64,000 bases of DNA, taken from contig CAVFEH010000001.1 in NCBI GenBank assembly GCA_963621575.1, forward strand, positions 261,083-325,082, in the 5' to 3' direction. Shown here one piece after another: positions 1 through 8,814 of the stretch. Origin of the DNA: UBA1724 sp963621575. Lineage in GTDB: Bacteria > Verrucomicrobiota > Lentisphaeria > Oligosphaerales > Oligosphaeraceae. Under the pieces are notes generated by a model, which saw nothing but the letters and a program-made list of their open reading frames with translations, did no database searches and had not been told where the DNA came from. How positions within the stretch are numbered: position 1 is the stretch's first letter; each line of letters begins with the position of its first letter. A program made the translations under genes and the position numbers.

Positions 1-584
1 AAGGTGGCGTCCACCACCAGAGGGAGGTGGTGGCGTTTCGCGATCTTCGCGTACTCCTCGATGTCAGCCACATCCAATCCTGGATTTCCCACCGTCTCGA
101 GAAAGAGGGCGCGCGTGCGGTCGTTGATGGCGGCCTCCACGGCGGGGAAATCGTTGGCATTTGTGAACCGGACGGTGATTCCCTGCTGGGGGAGGATTGC
201 GTCGAATTGTGTGAACGTACCGCCGTAGAGATTGTTTGCGGAGACGATTTCGTCGCCGACGCGTGCGATATTCGTGAGTGTGAAGTAGATGGCGGCGGTG
301 CCGGAGGCCAAGGTCAAGGCGGCCTTTCCGCCGTCCAGGGCGGCCAGGCGCCGTTCCAGCACGTCATTCGTGGGATTCATGAGCCGCGCATAGATGTTTC
401 CGCTCTCCTTCAATCCGAAGAGATCCGCGCCGTGTTGGCTATTCCGGAAGTTAAAGGCCGTGGTGCGGTAGACGGGCACAGCGCGTGCCAGGGTGGCGGG
501 ATCGGGCTGTTCCTGTCCCGCATGGATGGCCAGCGTCTCCAGATGATAGGTATGTTTTTTGTCAGTCTTGGCAAGTCCTCCCAT
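1..584 (-). CDS. metY: O-acetylhomoserine aminocarboxypropyltransferase (MetY), C-terminus cut by window edge
   Basis: PLP enzyme of the Cys/Met metabolism family that joins sulfide or methanethiol to O-acetylhomoserine to give homocysteine or methionine. About 194 residues are visible, starting MGGLAKTDKKHTYHLETLAIHAG. The LETLAIHAGQ start, the VYRTTAFNF segment, YARLMNPTNDVLERRLAALDGG and ALTLASGTAAI are typical of the MetY/MetB family, and NLYGGTFTQF favours MetY. The PLP lysine lies beyond the left edge, so catalysis cannot be checked. The ATG at 584 is chosen because family members begin just before the ETLAIHAG motif; there is no clear ribosome binding site upstream. It follows cysK on the same strand with 147 bp between, consistent with a sulfur assimilation pair. 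A MetB-like activity is the main alternative. Confidence 0.88.
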   Translation of the reverse strand, partial: MGGLAKTDKKHTYHLETLAIHAGQEQPDPATLARAVPVYRTTAFNFRNSQHGADLFGLKESGNIYARLMNPTNDVLERRLAALDGGKAALTLASGTAAIYFTLTNIARVGDEIVSANNLYGGTFTQFDAILPQQGITVRFTNANDFPAVEAAINDRTRALFLETVGNPGLDVADIEEYAKIAKRHHLPLVVDAT

Positions 585-677
585 GGGCGGTAAGCAGGGG
601 ATTTTGGGATGCAAAGCAGGCGGCGGAAAGGGCGTTGCCGCTCCGCGCCGCCTGTCCGGGGGATGAAATCCAGGGGA

Positions 678-711
678 GGCGCGCCCCGCTTCTTTTTATG
701 CGGGACGCGCC
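678..711 (-). terminator. GC-rich hairpin after cysK without U-tract
   Basis: A 12-bp stem (arms 678-689 and 700-711, one G-U pair when read on the minus strand) with a 10-nt loop lies 21 bp past the cysK stop. No T-run follows on the minus strand, so it is not a classic intrinsic terminator. It could be an end-of-transcript stabiliser, a Rho-linked pause or an attenuator between cysK and metY. Confidence 0.4.
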
Positions 712-731
712 GTTGGGACCGGAGTCGTCTG

Positions 732-1652
732 TCAGGAGAAGAGCCAGGTGGACAGATACCGCTCGCCGTTATCGGGCAGCAGCGCCACGATGGTCTTTCC
801 CGTGAACTCGGGCTTTTTGGAGAGCTCCAGGGCCGTATGGAGGGAGGCGCCGGAGCTGATTCCGATGAGCAGTCCCTCCTGGGCGGCGGCCGCACGGGCC
901 GTGTTGCCAGCGTCCTCGGCGGAGACCGGCACAACCTCCGTGATGACGGAGCGATCCAAAGTCTTGGGCACGAAGCCTGCGCCAATGCCCTGGATCTTAT
1001 GGGGCCCCGCGGGCTTGCCGGAGAGCACCGCGCTGGTGTCCGGTTCAATGGCATACACCTTCAGCGACGGATTCTTCTCCCGCAGATACCTGGCCGTGCC
1101 GGAGATCGTGCCGCCCGTGCCAACGCCCGCCACAAAAGCGTCCACCTTGCCATCGGTGTCCTCCCAGATCTCGGGGCCCGTGGTGCGGTAGTGGGTCTCG
1201 GGGTTGGCGGCGTTCTCGAACTGCTGGGGAATGATGGAGTTGGGGTTGGCTTTGTGGAGCTCCTCCGCCTTGGCGATGGCGCCTTTCATGCCGTTCACTC
1301 CCGGCGTCAAAACCACCTCGGCACCATACGCCGCGGCAAGCTTCCGGCGCTCTATGCTCATGGTATCTGGCATGGTCAAAACCAGATGATATCCACGGGC
1401 CGCAGACACCAGCGCCAGCCCAATGCCCGTGTTGCCACTGGTGGGCTCGATGATCAGGCCACCCGGCTTCAAGGCGCCACTGGCCTCCGCCGCATCCACC
1501 ATCCCAATCGCAATGCGGTCCTTCACAGAACCACCGGGATTGAAAAACTCGACCTTCACGAAAACACGGGCGCCACCATGGTTCAACTTTCCAATCTCAA
1601 CCAACGGGGTGTGACCCACCGTCTCCAAAATGCTTTTGTAAATCCGGCTCAT
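732..1652 (-). CDS. cysK: Cysteine synthase A (O-acetylserine sulfhydrylase)
   Basis: 306 residues, the usual CysK length. Makes L-cysteine from O-acetylserine and sulfide in the cytoplasm with PLP. Visible motifs are HTPLVEIGKL near residue 14, NPGGSVKDRIA with the PLP lysine at about residue 44, the substrate loop EPTSGNTGIGLA, and VGTGGTISG, which binds the PLP phosphate. The open frame extends 31 codons upstream of the chosen ATG at 1652, but that extension is unlike the family, and 1652 has an AGGAG about ten bases before it. Upstream lies a 334-bp AT-rich divergent region with an inverted repeat overlapping a promoter-like sequence, so regulation by a sulfur or cysteine repressor is possible. 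CysM is unlikely given the overall pattern. Confidence 0.95.
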   Translation of the reverse strand: MSRIYKSILETVGHTPLVEIGKLNHGGARVFVKVEFFNPGGSVKDRIAIGMVDAAEASGALKPGGLIIEPTSGNTGIGLALVSAARGYHLVLTMPDTMSIERRKLAAAYGAEVVLTPGVNGMKGAIAKAEELHKANPNSIIPQQFENAANPETHYRTTGPEIWEDTDGKVDAFVAGVGTGGTISGTARYLREKNPSLKVYAIEPDTSAVLSGKPAGPHKIQGIGAGFVPKTLDRSVITEVVPVSAEDAGNTARAAAAQEGLLIGISSGASLHTALELSKKPEFTGKTIVALLPDNGERYLSTWLFS

Positions 1653-1986
1653 CTCTTGCAATCTCCTACGTTGAAAAAAGAACAACCACACGCAAAAAAC
1701 GCAATCCAACAAATTGTGTTTCCACCCTACTGTAACAGCGTCCAAAGGAATTACAATTTGTTTGGTTGTATTTTTGTCGAAAAATTTTTTTTCGAAATGA
1801 TTTCCTGGCTGTGACGGGGGCTTTGGCAGGGGGGCATATTGTCAAACTGCGTGGAATGGGATAGATTAAATCGATTTTTGCGCCCTCCGGTTGCTCTTTT
1901 TCTATCTTTTGAAAAGAGGCCCGAACTGGGAGGCGGCGTTCTTTGTTCTTTTCCTTCCACTCACACCCTACGCCCAACTATTTTTT
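1653..1986. promoter_or_regulatory. Divergent intergenic region cysK / amino acid symporter, with operator-like inverted repeat
   Basis: AT-rich 334 bp with no convincing gene. On the minus strand TTGTAA (1751-1756) and TACAGT (1729-1734), 16 bp apart, could be a cysK promoter. A perfect 10-bp inverted repeat, AACAAATTGT at 1708-1717 and ACAATTTGTT at 1753-1762, places one half over the -35 box and the other just past the predicted start point, as in a repressor operator. A run of A then T around 1777-1796 (TCGAAAAATTTTTTTTCGA) is probably curved DNA. No clear promoter was found for the plus-strand gene. Confidence 0.45.
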
Positions 1987-3378
1987 ATGGACGCTCTTCT
2001 ATCCGTGGTCCAGCACATCAACAGCTGTCTTTCGGACTATGTCTTGACGATTCTGCTGGTGGGCACTGGCATTTTCTTCACCATCAGAACAAAGATGGTT
2101 CAGTTGTGTTTGGTGAAGAAAGAGAGTCTCCGGACCATGTTTGGCGGGCTCTCGTTGCATGGCGAGAAGCGGAAGAGTGGCTTGAGCAGCTTCCAGGCGT
2201 TGTGCGCTGCGATTGCGGCGCAGGTGGGCACGGGCAATATCGTGGGTGCCTCGGGCGCCATTTTGACAGGTGGGCCTGGCGCAATATTCTGGATGTGGAT
2301 TGTTGCGTTCCTGGGGATGTCGACCATTTATGCGGAGGCGATCCTGGCGCAGGAGACGCGAATCCACGACGAGAAGGGGGAGATCCAGGGGGGACCCGTG
2401 TATTACATCAAGCGTGCCTTCCCCGGTCTTTTTGGCAGTTTCCTGGCGCACTTCTTTGCGGTTGCGATCATCATTTCGCTGGGGTTCATTGGCTGCATGG
2501 TGCAGGCCAACTCCATCAGCGAGACCTGCGTGAACGCCTTCCACGTGCCGGAGCTGGCCATTGGCGTGGCGGTGGCCCTCTTCTCCCTGCTGATCTTCTG
2601 CGGCGGCATCTGGCGCATTGCGCGTGTCACCGAGAAAATGGTCCCCCTGATGGCGTTGCTCTACATCGTGGGTGGCCTGGTGATCCTGGCCATGCGCTAC
2701 AAGTATCTCCCCGACACCTTCGGCTGCATCTTCCGCTACGCCTGGAACCCCGAGGCGCTCATCGGCGGCGGCTTTGGCTATGCCCTGAAGACGGCCATCA
2801 GCCAGGGTGTGAAGCGTGGCCTCTTCTCCAACGAGGCGGGCATGGGTTCCACGCCCCACGCCCATGCGCAGGCCATGGTTGAGAAGCCCCATGACCAGGG
2901 TGTCATGGCCATGTACGGCGTCTTTGTGGATACCTTCGTTGTGCTCACCATGACCGCCCTGATCGTCATCTCCTGCTTCTACGTGGGCGACGGCGTGCTC
3001 GCCAACGCCACGGGCAGCACCTACAGCGAGTTGCTGGCCAGCGCCGGCCTCAGCAAGACCACTCTGGTCCAGACGGCCTTCGCCAACCTGACCACACAGA
3101 ACATCGGAAACATCTTCGTGGCCGTGTGCCTCTTCTTCTTCGCCTTCTCCACCATCCTGGGATGGAACTTCTTCGGAAAGATCAACTTCCAGTGGCTCTT
3201 CGGGAAAAAGTCCATACCCGTCTACTACATCCTGTGTACCGGATTCATCTTCCTTGGCTCCGTGGTGAAGAACGACCTGGCCTGGGAGTTGCAGGACATG
3301 TTCAACCAGCTCATGGTGGTGCCCAACGTCCTGGCATTGCTGGCGCTCTCCGCCATCGTCGCCAAGGCCAGGCGGTAA
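1987..3378 (+). CDS. Alanine/glycine:sodium symporter (AGCS family)
   Basis: 463-residue polytopic inner membrane protein of the alanine or glycine:cation symporter family, importing small neutral amino acids with Na+. The family signatures are FTIRTKMVQ near the N-terminus, GTGNIVGASGAILTGGPGA, and GLFSNEAGMGSTPHAHA. About ten hydrophobic segments are visible. The ATG at 1987 (MDALLSVVQHINS) is preferred over an upstream in-frame start at 1891, because family members begin with this first helix. The bases before it are a T-run with no Shine-Dalgarno sequence. It is divergent from cysK and followed after 138 bp by lepA; a hairpin at 3394-3425 separates them. The exact substrate cannot be told. 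Confidence 0.92.
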   Translation: MDALLSVVQHINSCLSDYVLTILLVGTGIFFTIRTKMVQLCLVKKESLRTMFGGLSLHGEKRKSGLSSFQALCAAIAAQVGTGNIVGASGAILTGGPGAIFWMWIVAFLGMSTIYAEAILAQETRIHDEKGEIQGGPVYYIKRAFPGLFGSFLAHFFAVAIIISLGFIGCMVQANSISETCVNAFHVPELAIGVAVALFSLLIFCGGIWRIARVTEKMVPLMALLYIVGGLVILAMRYKYLPDTFGCIFRYAWNPEALIGGGFGYALKTAISQGVKRGLFSNEAGMGSTPHAHAQAMVEKPHDQGVMAMYGVFVDTFVVLTMTALIVISCFYVGDGVLANATGSTYSELLASAGLSKTTLVQTAFANLTTQNIGNIFVAVCLFFFAFSTILGWNFFGKINFQWLFGKKSIPVYYILCTGFIFLGSVVKNDLAWELQDMFNQLMVVPNVLALLALSAIVAKARR

Positions 3379-3393
3379 CACCGGCGAAACCGG

Positions 3394-3425
3394 GGCCGGC
3401 TCCCTTTTGGGAAGGGAAGCCGGCC
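3394..3425 (+). terminator. GC-rich hairpin after symporter gene, no U-tract
   Basis: Arms GGCCGGCT..CCCTT and AAGGGA..AGCCGGCC form a long interrupted stem 15 bp after the stop codon. No T-run follows. Probably a transcript-end structure like those after cysK, mreB and bamA. Confidence 0.4.
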
Positions 3426-3516
3426 TCTCCCAATTTATGCGCACGGGTGCGCGTCCAGTGGCTTGGCGCGGAAGGCGGTGCCGGGGATTCCCCCTGGGAA
3501 CTATATTAACCAGCCT

Positions 3517-5334
3517 ATGCCTGAACTCGACCTTTCACATATCCGGAACTTCTCCATCATCGCCCACATCGACCATGGCAAATCCACCCTGGCCGACCGG
3601 TTTCTGGTGCACACACAGACCGTGGAGATGCGCACCTTCCATGACCAGCTGCTGGACGACATGGACCTGGAAAAGGAACGCGGCATCACCATCCGTTCCC
3701 ATCCGGTCAAGATGAAGTACCACGCGATGGATGGCGAGACATACGACTTCAATCTGATCGACACCCCCGGGCACGTGGACTTCAACTACGAGGTCTCGCG
3801 GAGCCTTGCGGCCTGCGAGGGCGCCATCCTGCTGATTGACGCCTCCCAGGGCGTCCAGGCGCAGACCATCGCAAACCTGAATCTTGCGCTGCGCCAGAAT
3901 CTTGCCATCATCCCCGTCCTCAACAAGATCGACCTTCCATCCGCCGACGTGGACATGTGCCTGGAGCAGCTGGAGGAGATCCTCCAGATCCCCCGGGAGG
4001 AGGCCCTGCAGGTCTCCGCACGGGCGGACATCGGCATTGACGAGCTCATGGAGGCGGTGGTCCAGAGGATTCCGCCGCCCAAGGGTGAGGACGACCGTCT
4101 GCAGGCCCTTGTCTTCGACTCCCTCTTTGACGACTACCGGGGCGTGGTCACCTACATCCGTGTCATGAACGGCACGGTGAAAGCCCGGGATGCCATCCGC
4201 CTGATGGCCACGGACACGGAGACGGAGGTAAAGGAAGTGGGCTGCTTCACACCCCACATGAAGCCCTTGGAGAAGCTGGGCCCCGGCGACACCGGCTATC
4301 TCATCACAACGCTGAAGAGCCCCAAGGACATCCAGGTGGGTGACACCGTCACCCTCTCCGCCAAGCCTGCGCAGGACCCCCTCCCCGGCTTCCAGAAGTC
4401 TGTGCCAATGGTCTTTTCCGGCATCTACCCCATCGAGGCCGACCAATATGAGCAGCTTAAGTTCAATATCGCGAAGCTGCAGCTCAACGACCCCGCGTTC
4501 CTTGCCACCCCCGAGAACTCCATCGCCCTTGGGGCCGGATTCCGTTGCGGATTTCTGGGACTGCTCCACATGGACATCGTCCAGGAGCGGCTCCGCCGGG
4601 ACTACGGCATGGACCTGATCCTCACCTATCCCAGCGTGGAGTATCACGTCTACCTGAAGAATGGCACCATGGTAAAGGTGGACAACCCCCTCCACATGCC
4701 TGAACAAAACCTGATCGAACACGCCGAGGAGCCCATGATCAAGGCACAGATCCTGGCGCCCACCAAGTTCATGGGCCCCATCATGAACCTGATCCTGGAC
4801 AAGCGCGGACTCTGCCAACACACCGAGACCGTTGACGCAAACCACGTCATGCTCACCGCACGCATGCCCCTCCACGAAATCGTCCTGGATTTCTACGACA
4901 AGCTCAAGACCATCACCAGGGGATACGGCTCCATGGACTACGAACCAGACGGCTACCAGACAGGCCCCATGGTGAAGCTGGAGATTCTGGTGAACGGCGA
5001 GCCCGTGGACGCCTTTGCCTCCATCTGCCACGCAGACCGCGCCGTGTCCCGCGCCCGCACCATCTGCCAGCGGCTCCGGGAGGCCATCCCGCCCCAGCAG
5101 TTCAAGGTGGCCCTCCAGGGCGCCATCGGCGGAAGGATCATCGCCCGTGAAGACGTGCGGCAGTTCCGCAAGGACGTGCTGGCCAAATGCTACGGCGGCG
5201 ACATCACCCGCAAGCGGAAGCTCCTGGAGAAGCAGAAGGAAGGCAAGAAGCGAATGAAGCTCTACGGAAACGTGAACATCCCCCAGGAGGCCTTCATTGC
5301 CGTGCTGCGCAACGACGAGGAGAACCAGAAATGA
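3517..5334 (+). CDS. lepA: Elongation factor 4 (LepA)
   Basis: 605 residues, standard length. A ribosome-associated GTPase that back-translocates or remodels stalled ribosomes and affects initiation. The G motifs are AHIDHGKST (residues 16-24), DTPGH (82-86) and NKID (136-139). LepA-specific features are the GITI switch, the RCGFLGLLHMDI stretch and the C-terminal block RKDVLAKCYGGDITRKRKLLEKQ. The start at 3517 gives the normal MPELDLSHIRNFSIIAHID N-terminus; an in-frame extension to 3463 is rejected because it is not family-like. There is no Shine-Dalgarno sequence. Its stop overlaps the start of lepB (ATGA), so lepA-lepB are co-translated, a gene order also seen in other bacteria. Confidence 0.98.
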   Translation: MPELDLSHIRNFSIIAHIDHGKSTLADRFLVHTQTVEMRTFHDQLLDDMDLEKERGITIRSHPVKMKYHAMDGETYDFNLIDTPGHVDFNYEVSRSLAACEGAILLIDASQGVQAQTIANLNLALRQNLAIIPVLNKIDLPSADVDMCLEQLEEILQIPREEALQVSARADIGIDELMEAVVQRIPPPKGEDDRLQALVFDSLFDDYRGVVTYIRVMNGTVKARDAIRLMATDTETEVKEVGCFTPHMKPLEKLGPGDTGYLITTLKSPKDIQVGDTVTLSAKPAQDPLPGFQKSVPMVFSGIYPIEADQYEQLKFNIAKLQLNDPAFLATPENSIALGAGFRCGFLGLLHMDIVQERLRRDYGMDLILTYPSVEYHVYLKNGTMVKVDNPLHMPEQNLIEHAEEPMIKAQILAPTKFMGPIMNLILDKRGLCQHTETVDANHVMLTARMPLHEIVLDFYDKLKTITRGYGSMDYEPDGYQTGPMVKLEILVNGEPVDAFASICHADRAVSRARTICQRLREAIPPQQFKVALQGAIGGRIIAREDVRQFRKDVLAKCYGGDITRKRKLLEKQKEGKKRMKLYGNVNIPQEAFIAVLRNDEENQK

Positions 5335-6614
5335 CCGCCCTCATGCCCCTCTTCTGGGTGGTGGTCATCGACCTCCTCCTTCTCTGGTTCTTCTTCGGCT
5401 CCTGGCTCCTGGACAAGGTGCTTCCGGCGTCCCTGCGACGCCGGCGTTCCCTCCGCAGCGCCGAGAAACAACTCTCGGGACGTCTTGCGCGGAACCGCGA
5501 TCTCCTCTCCGAAGGGGAGCGCCGGGTCTTGGAGGACTTGATCGCGCGTCTGGGGGCCTACCGGAAGACTGACAGGATTGACGAGAAGGCGTGTGGCGCA
5601 CTCCTGGACGAAGCGCAGGCGGAGTTCTCGCGGGAACAAAAGACGTACGCGCATCATGGCGCACTGGGGACCTATTTCGAGACTCTCCTTGTCTCCGTGG
5701 CGGTGGCCTTCGCCATTCGCTCCCTCTTCCTGCAGCCCTTCAAGATCCCCACGGGCTCCATGCAGCCCACCCTCTACGGCATCCACGCCGTGGCCCTGGA
5801 AGGAGACCAGATTCCCCAGAGCAAATGGGCGGCGGCCTTCGACTACCTGAATTTCTCCCGGCGGTACTTCCGCCTGGAGCCCCCGGAAGACGGCGTCTTG
5901 GACTACAATGGCATACGCCCCCTGCCCTCCAAGCCCATGTTCCCCTATAGCCAGATCCCCCTTCGCGCCGACGACGGGCGGACATGCGAGCTGACCGTCC
6001 CAGCCTCCGTCACCGACACCCAGCGGCTCTTCCTCCAGCTGGAATTCCCGCCCCGCGCCCCCTGGCAGAACCCCTTCCGCTGCACGAAGGGCCAGCTCCT
6101 CTTCCAGGGCGCCATGGAAGCCGGCGACCACCTCTTCGTCAACCGTCTGAGCCTCTGCTTCCGGCACCCCCAACGCGGCGACATCATGGTCTTCTCCACC
6201 GAAGGCCTTTCCTACAAGGGCCAGAGCCTGACCGGCGCCCATTACGTGAAGCGCCTTGTGGGACTGCCCGGCGATACGCTGAAGATTCAAGACCGGGTCC
6301 TCCATGTGCGGCCACGGGGAGAATCCGAATTCCGCCCCCTGGACGGCACCTGGTCCGACGCCTTCGGCAGAATTCAATCCCGGAAGAACGGCTACGCCGG
6401 ACACGCCGCCAACGCCATGGGCAGCCACCTGGTCCACGAAGGGGATGAATACACCGTGCCCGACGAACACTACTTCCTTATGGGCGACAATACAGACAAC
6501 AGCCTGGATTGCCGTTTCTTCGGCGCGGTCCCCCGCAGGAATCTGATGGGCGGCCCCTGCTTGATCTGGTGGCCCTTCACACAGCGCTTTGGCTGGGGCT
6601 TCGACAGAAGCTGA
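5331..6614 (+). CDS. lepB: Signal peptidase I, long form
   Basis: 427 residues, well above the roughly 320 of E. coli LepB. Cleaves signal peptides at the outer face of the inner membrane. One transmembrane segment lies at about 6-27 and a second at about 113-133, ending at the catalytic PTGSMQPTL with Ser143. The general-base lysine is Lys307 in YVKRLVGLPGD, and the conserved MGDNTDNSLDCRFFG box is at 384-398. Roughly 150 residues of insertion separate the serine and lysine motifs, and a charged coiled segment (34-108) separates the two membrane helices. The start overlaps the lepA stop by four bases, with GAGGAG in the lepA end serving as ribosome binding site. Substrates include the exported proteins later in this window. 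Confidence 0.96.
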   Translation: MTALMPLFWVVVIDLLLLWFFFGSWLLDKVLPASLRRRRSLRSAEKQLSGRLARNRDLLSEGERRVLEDLIARLGAYRKTDRIDEKACGALLDEAQAEFSREQKTYAHHGALGTYFETLLVSVAVAFAIRSLFLQPFKIPTGSMQPTLYGIHAVALEGDQIPQSKWAAAFDYLNFSRRYFRLEPPEDGVLDYNGIRPLPSKPMFPYSQIPLRADDGRTCELTVPASVTDTQRLFLQLEFPPRAPWQNPFRCTKGQLLFQGAMEAGDHLFVNRLSLCFRHPQRGDIMVFSTEGLSYKGQSLTGAHYVKRLVGLPGDTLKIQDRVLHVRPRGESEFRPLDGTWSDAFGRIQSRKNGYAGHAANAMGSHLVHEGDEYTVPDEHYFLMGDNTDNSLDCRFFGAVPRRNLMGGPCLIWWPFTQRFGWGFDRS

Positions 6615-6727
6615 CGCCTCCGGCCACGCATCATTTCCGCCGCACGGGAAGCCCCTCCCCCGCGGCCAACCCACCCCAACGCGCCCTTCCGCACAAACTC
6701 CAAAGGACGCGCCACGGAGCATTTGCC

Positions 6728-7444
6728 ATGGAAAAAGCATATCTTGTCAGATTGGAAAACGGCGAGCAGATGGGTCCCCTGGACGAAGAGGCGTTGAAGC
6801 GCCTGGCCGAGGAAGGCACCATCACCGAGAACGCCGAGATCCGCAGCACCATGCTGGCCGTCTGGGAGAAGGCCAAGGGCACCGAGTGCCTGAAGAAGAT
6901 CTTCCGTGCGCAGATGCTGCAGCGCGCCGAGGCATTCGCCAACAGCCCCGAGGCACAGCGGCGGGCCCGCCTGGAAATGCGCGGCGACTATGATCCGCTG
7001 GCCACCGCCCTCTCCCAGGAGGGAATCACCTACCAGCCCGCAGGATTCTTCGTGCGGCTGCTGGCGGGCCTTCTGGATCTGGGGATCCTGGCGGCCGTCT
7101 CCCTTGGCGTGCTCTTCCTCTGCTGGAGCCTCATGCGTGCCGGAATCTTCCCTTCGCAGGTCGCCCTCTGCGTCTTCTGCGGCATCACCTGGATCCTCTG
7201 CGCCGTCTACTACATGTATTTCCTGTCGGAGCGGGGCCAGACCATCGGACAGCGCTTCTGGGGGCTGGTGGTGATTACGCCGGATCTGCGAAAGGTCTAT
7301 CCCATCAAGGCGCTGCTCTTCTTCGTGTTCACCGCACTCTTCGGCATCCTCTCTCCCCTCACGTGGCTGATTCTGGGATGCCGGTACACTCTTCAGGAGC
7401 GGGTGCCCCGGGTCCAGGTCAAGCATATCACCATCACCCGCTAG
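6728..7444 (+). CDS. Membrane protein with GYF-like N-domain and RDD domain
   Basis: 238 residues. The first 60 (YLVRLENGEQMGPLDEEALKRL) look like a GYF_2-type domain, which in other bacteria binds proline-rich peptides. The C-terminal 140 residues form an RDD domain: FFVRLLAGLLDLGIL is the first membrane helix with the family Arg and Asp, and GQTIGQRFWGLVV is the second conserved block. Three to four membrane segments are visible. RDD proteins have been linked to ion or compatible-solute transport, but most have no known role. The start is ATG 6728, since the earlier open frame is not protein-like. It lies between lepB and an LptF/G permease, so an envelope role is likely but unproven. Confidence 0.8.
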   Translation: MEKAYLVRLENGEQMGPLDEEALKRLAEEGTITENAEIRSTMLAVWEKAKGTECLKKIFRAQMLQRAEAFANSPEAQRRARLEMRGDYDPLATALSQEGITYQPAGFFVRLLAGLLDLGILAAVSLGVLFLCWSLMRAGIFPSQVALCVFCGITWILCAVYYMYFLSERGQTIGQRFWGLVVITPDLRKVYPIKALLFFVFTALFGILSPLTWLILGCRYTLQERVPRVQVKHITITR

Positions 7445-7477
7445 ACTGGCGGACCGCGCCACACCCCACCCTCCTCC

Positions 7478-8671
7478 ATGCGGAACGAGACTCCCAAAGG
7501 CGCCCGGCGGAGGCTCTCCCCCATCCTGAGCCGCCACCTCCTCCGGGAATTCTCTGTGCCACTCTTCGGCTCCCTGGCCGCATTCCTGGCCATCAGCCTC
7601 CTGCTGGCCGTCTTCGACGACCTGCCGGATTTCAGCGGCGTGGAGATCCCCGCGGCCACCACAGCACTCTATTTCCTGGCTCGGACCCCGGACTACCTCA
7701 TCACCGTATTTCCCATCTCCGCCCTGCTGGCGGCCAGCTTCATGACCATCGTCCTGGGCAAGAACCAGGAGCTCACCGCCATGCGTTCTGCGGGAATCTC
7801 CCTGCTGGCCGCGGCCACCCCCGTCTGGATTCTGGCGGGGCTCCTCTGCGCGGGCTCCTCCTTCCTCACGGAGGTGGTCCATCCCGTCAGTGTCCGCTTC
7901 GTGGAGACGGTGAAGAACGACTACCTGGACAACCCCGCCGCAAGGAAGGCCTCCGCAAAGGCCGCCACGCCCGCGAAGGCGTCGTCCTCCGGCAACCAGC
8001 TGGCGTATTTCAATCCCCGCAAGCATCAGGAGTGGTTCTTCGCCGACTTCCGCCCCCGTGGGACCTGCCGTGGCATCAGCATCACCTGCCAGGACGACCG
8101 GGGGCGTCCGGTGTCCGTCTTCACGGCGGCGGAGGGCGACTACGATGTCTCAAAGGGCGGCTGGCGCTTCCGCCAGACCGCATTGGTGCGTTACGACTAT
8201 TCCAAGGGCAAGTTGCCTACGGTCCTGCCCACCGAATTCCACGATTGCTTTCCCGAGGACTCCACTCAAGTCACCAAATTCTACGACGAATCCCCCCGGG
8301 ACATTCTCATACAATCCACCCCCATGGAGCAGACCTCCCTGCGGGGGCTGTTGCGGCTGCAGCGAAGAAAAATCCTGCTGGCCTCCCAAAACCTCTCCCT
8401 GGTCCGGACCCTTTTGGCGTACCACCTCACAAGCCCCCTGGCACCCCTGGTGGCCGTCCTTCTGGGATTTGCCCTCACCATGCCCAAAGGGCGCACCAGC
8501 GCCATCCAAGGTTTCGTGCTGGCCATCGGGTTCTACGTGGGATACACCCTCCTTGCACAATTCTTCCTTGTCCTGGGAAAGAACGGATACCTCTGGTGGC
8601 CCCTGGCCGGAGCCCTCCCCACTCTTGCGGCACTGGCCGGCGCCGTCACACTGGCGTGGAAACGGCAATAG
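7478..8671 (+). CDS. LptF/LptG-family lipopolysaccharide export permease (first copy)
   Basis: 397 residues. YjgP/YjgQ family permease with a cluster of membrane helices at the N-terminus (LLREFSVPLFGSLAAFLAISLLLAVFDD, then VFPISALLAASFMTIVLGKNQELTAMRSAGIS), a periplasmic beta-jellyroll region of about 190 residues, and three C-terminal helices. The KNQELTAMRSAGIS loop is the characteristic cytoplasmic coupling segment that touches LptB. With LptB and LptC it extracts LPS or lipo-oligosaccharide from the inner membrane. A second family member lies at 43804-44934, so the usual adjacent lptF-lptG pair is split here. Whether this is LptF or LptG cannot be decided by eye. Confidence 0.88.
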   Translation: MRNETPKGARRRLSPILSRHLLREFSVPLFGSLAAFLAISLLLAVFDDLPDFSGVEIPAATTALYFLARTPDYLITVFPISALLAASFMTIVLGKNQELTAMRSAGISLLAAATPVWILAGLLCAGSSFLTEVVHPVSVRFVETVKNDYLDNPAARKASAKAATPAKASSSGNQLAYFNPRKHQEWFFADFRPRGTCRGISITCQDDRGRPVSVFTAAEGDYDVSKGGWRFRQTALVRYDYSKGKLPTVLPTEFHDCFPEDSTQVTKFYDESPRDILIQSTPMEQTSLRGLLRLQRRKILLASQNLSLVRTLLAYHLTSPLAPLVAVLLGFALTMPKGRTSAIQGFVLAIGFYVGYTLLAQFFLVLGKNGYLWWPLAGALPTLAALAGAVTLAWKRQ

Positions 8672-8711
8672 CGGCGCCTGCGGCCCTCCCGACGCATTGA
8701 CGCGGCAAGGC

Positions 8712-8733
8712 CACTGCGGTCACAGCCGCAGTG
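8712..8733. terminator. Short hairpin between lptF/G and uppP
   Basis: Perfect 8-bp stem CACTGCGG / CCGCAGTG with a 6-nt loop, 40 bp after the permease stop; no T-run follows. The 143-bp gap holds no gene. Confidence 0.3.
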
Positions 8734-8814
8734 ACGATCCAACGACCTAGGGGTGCCGCGCCGCGTCCGGTACACTTTACCCTCTCCCTCACCTCACCTC
8801 CCTTCCACTTTTTT

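Noticed and set aside
1839..2882. 347-residue plus frame overlapping the symporter gene
   Set aside because: Shadow frame rich in His/Arg; the symporter frame has clear family motifs.
3535..5031. 498-residue frame antisense to lepA
   Set aside because: Shadow of lepA; no recognised domain.
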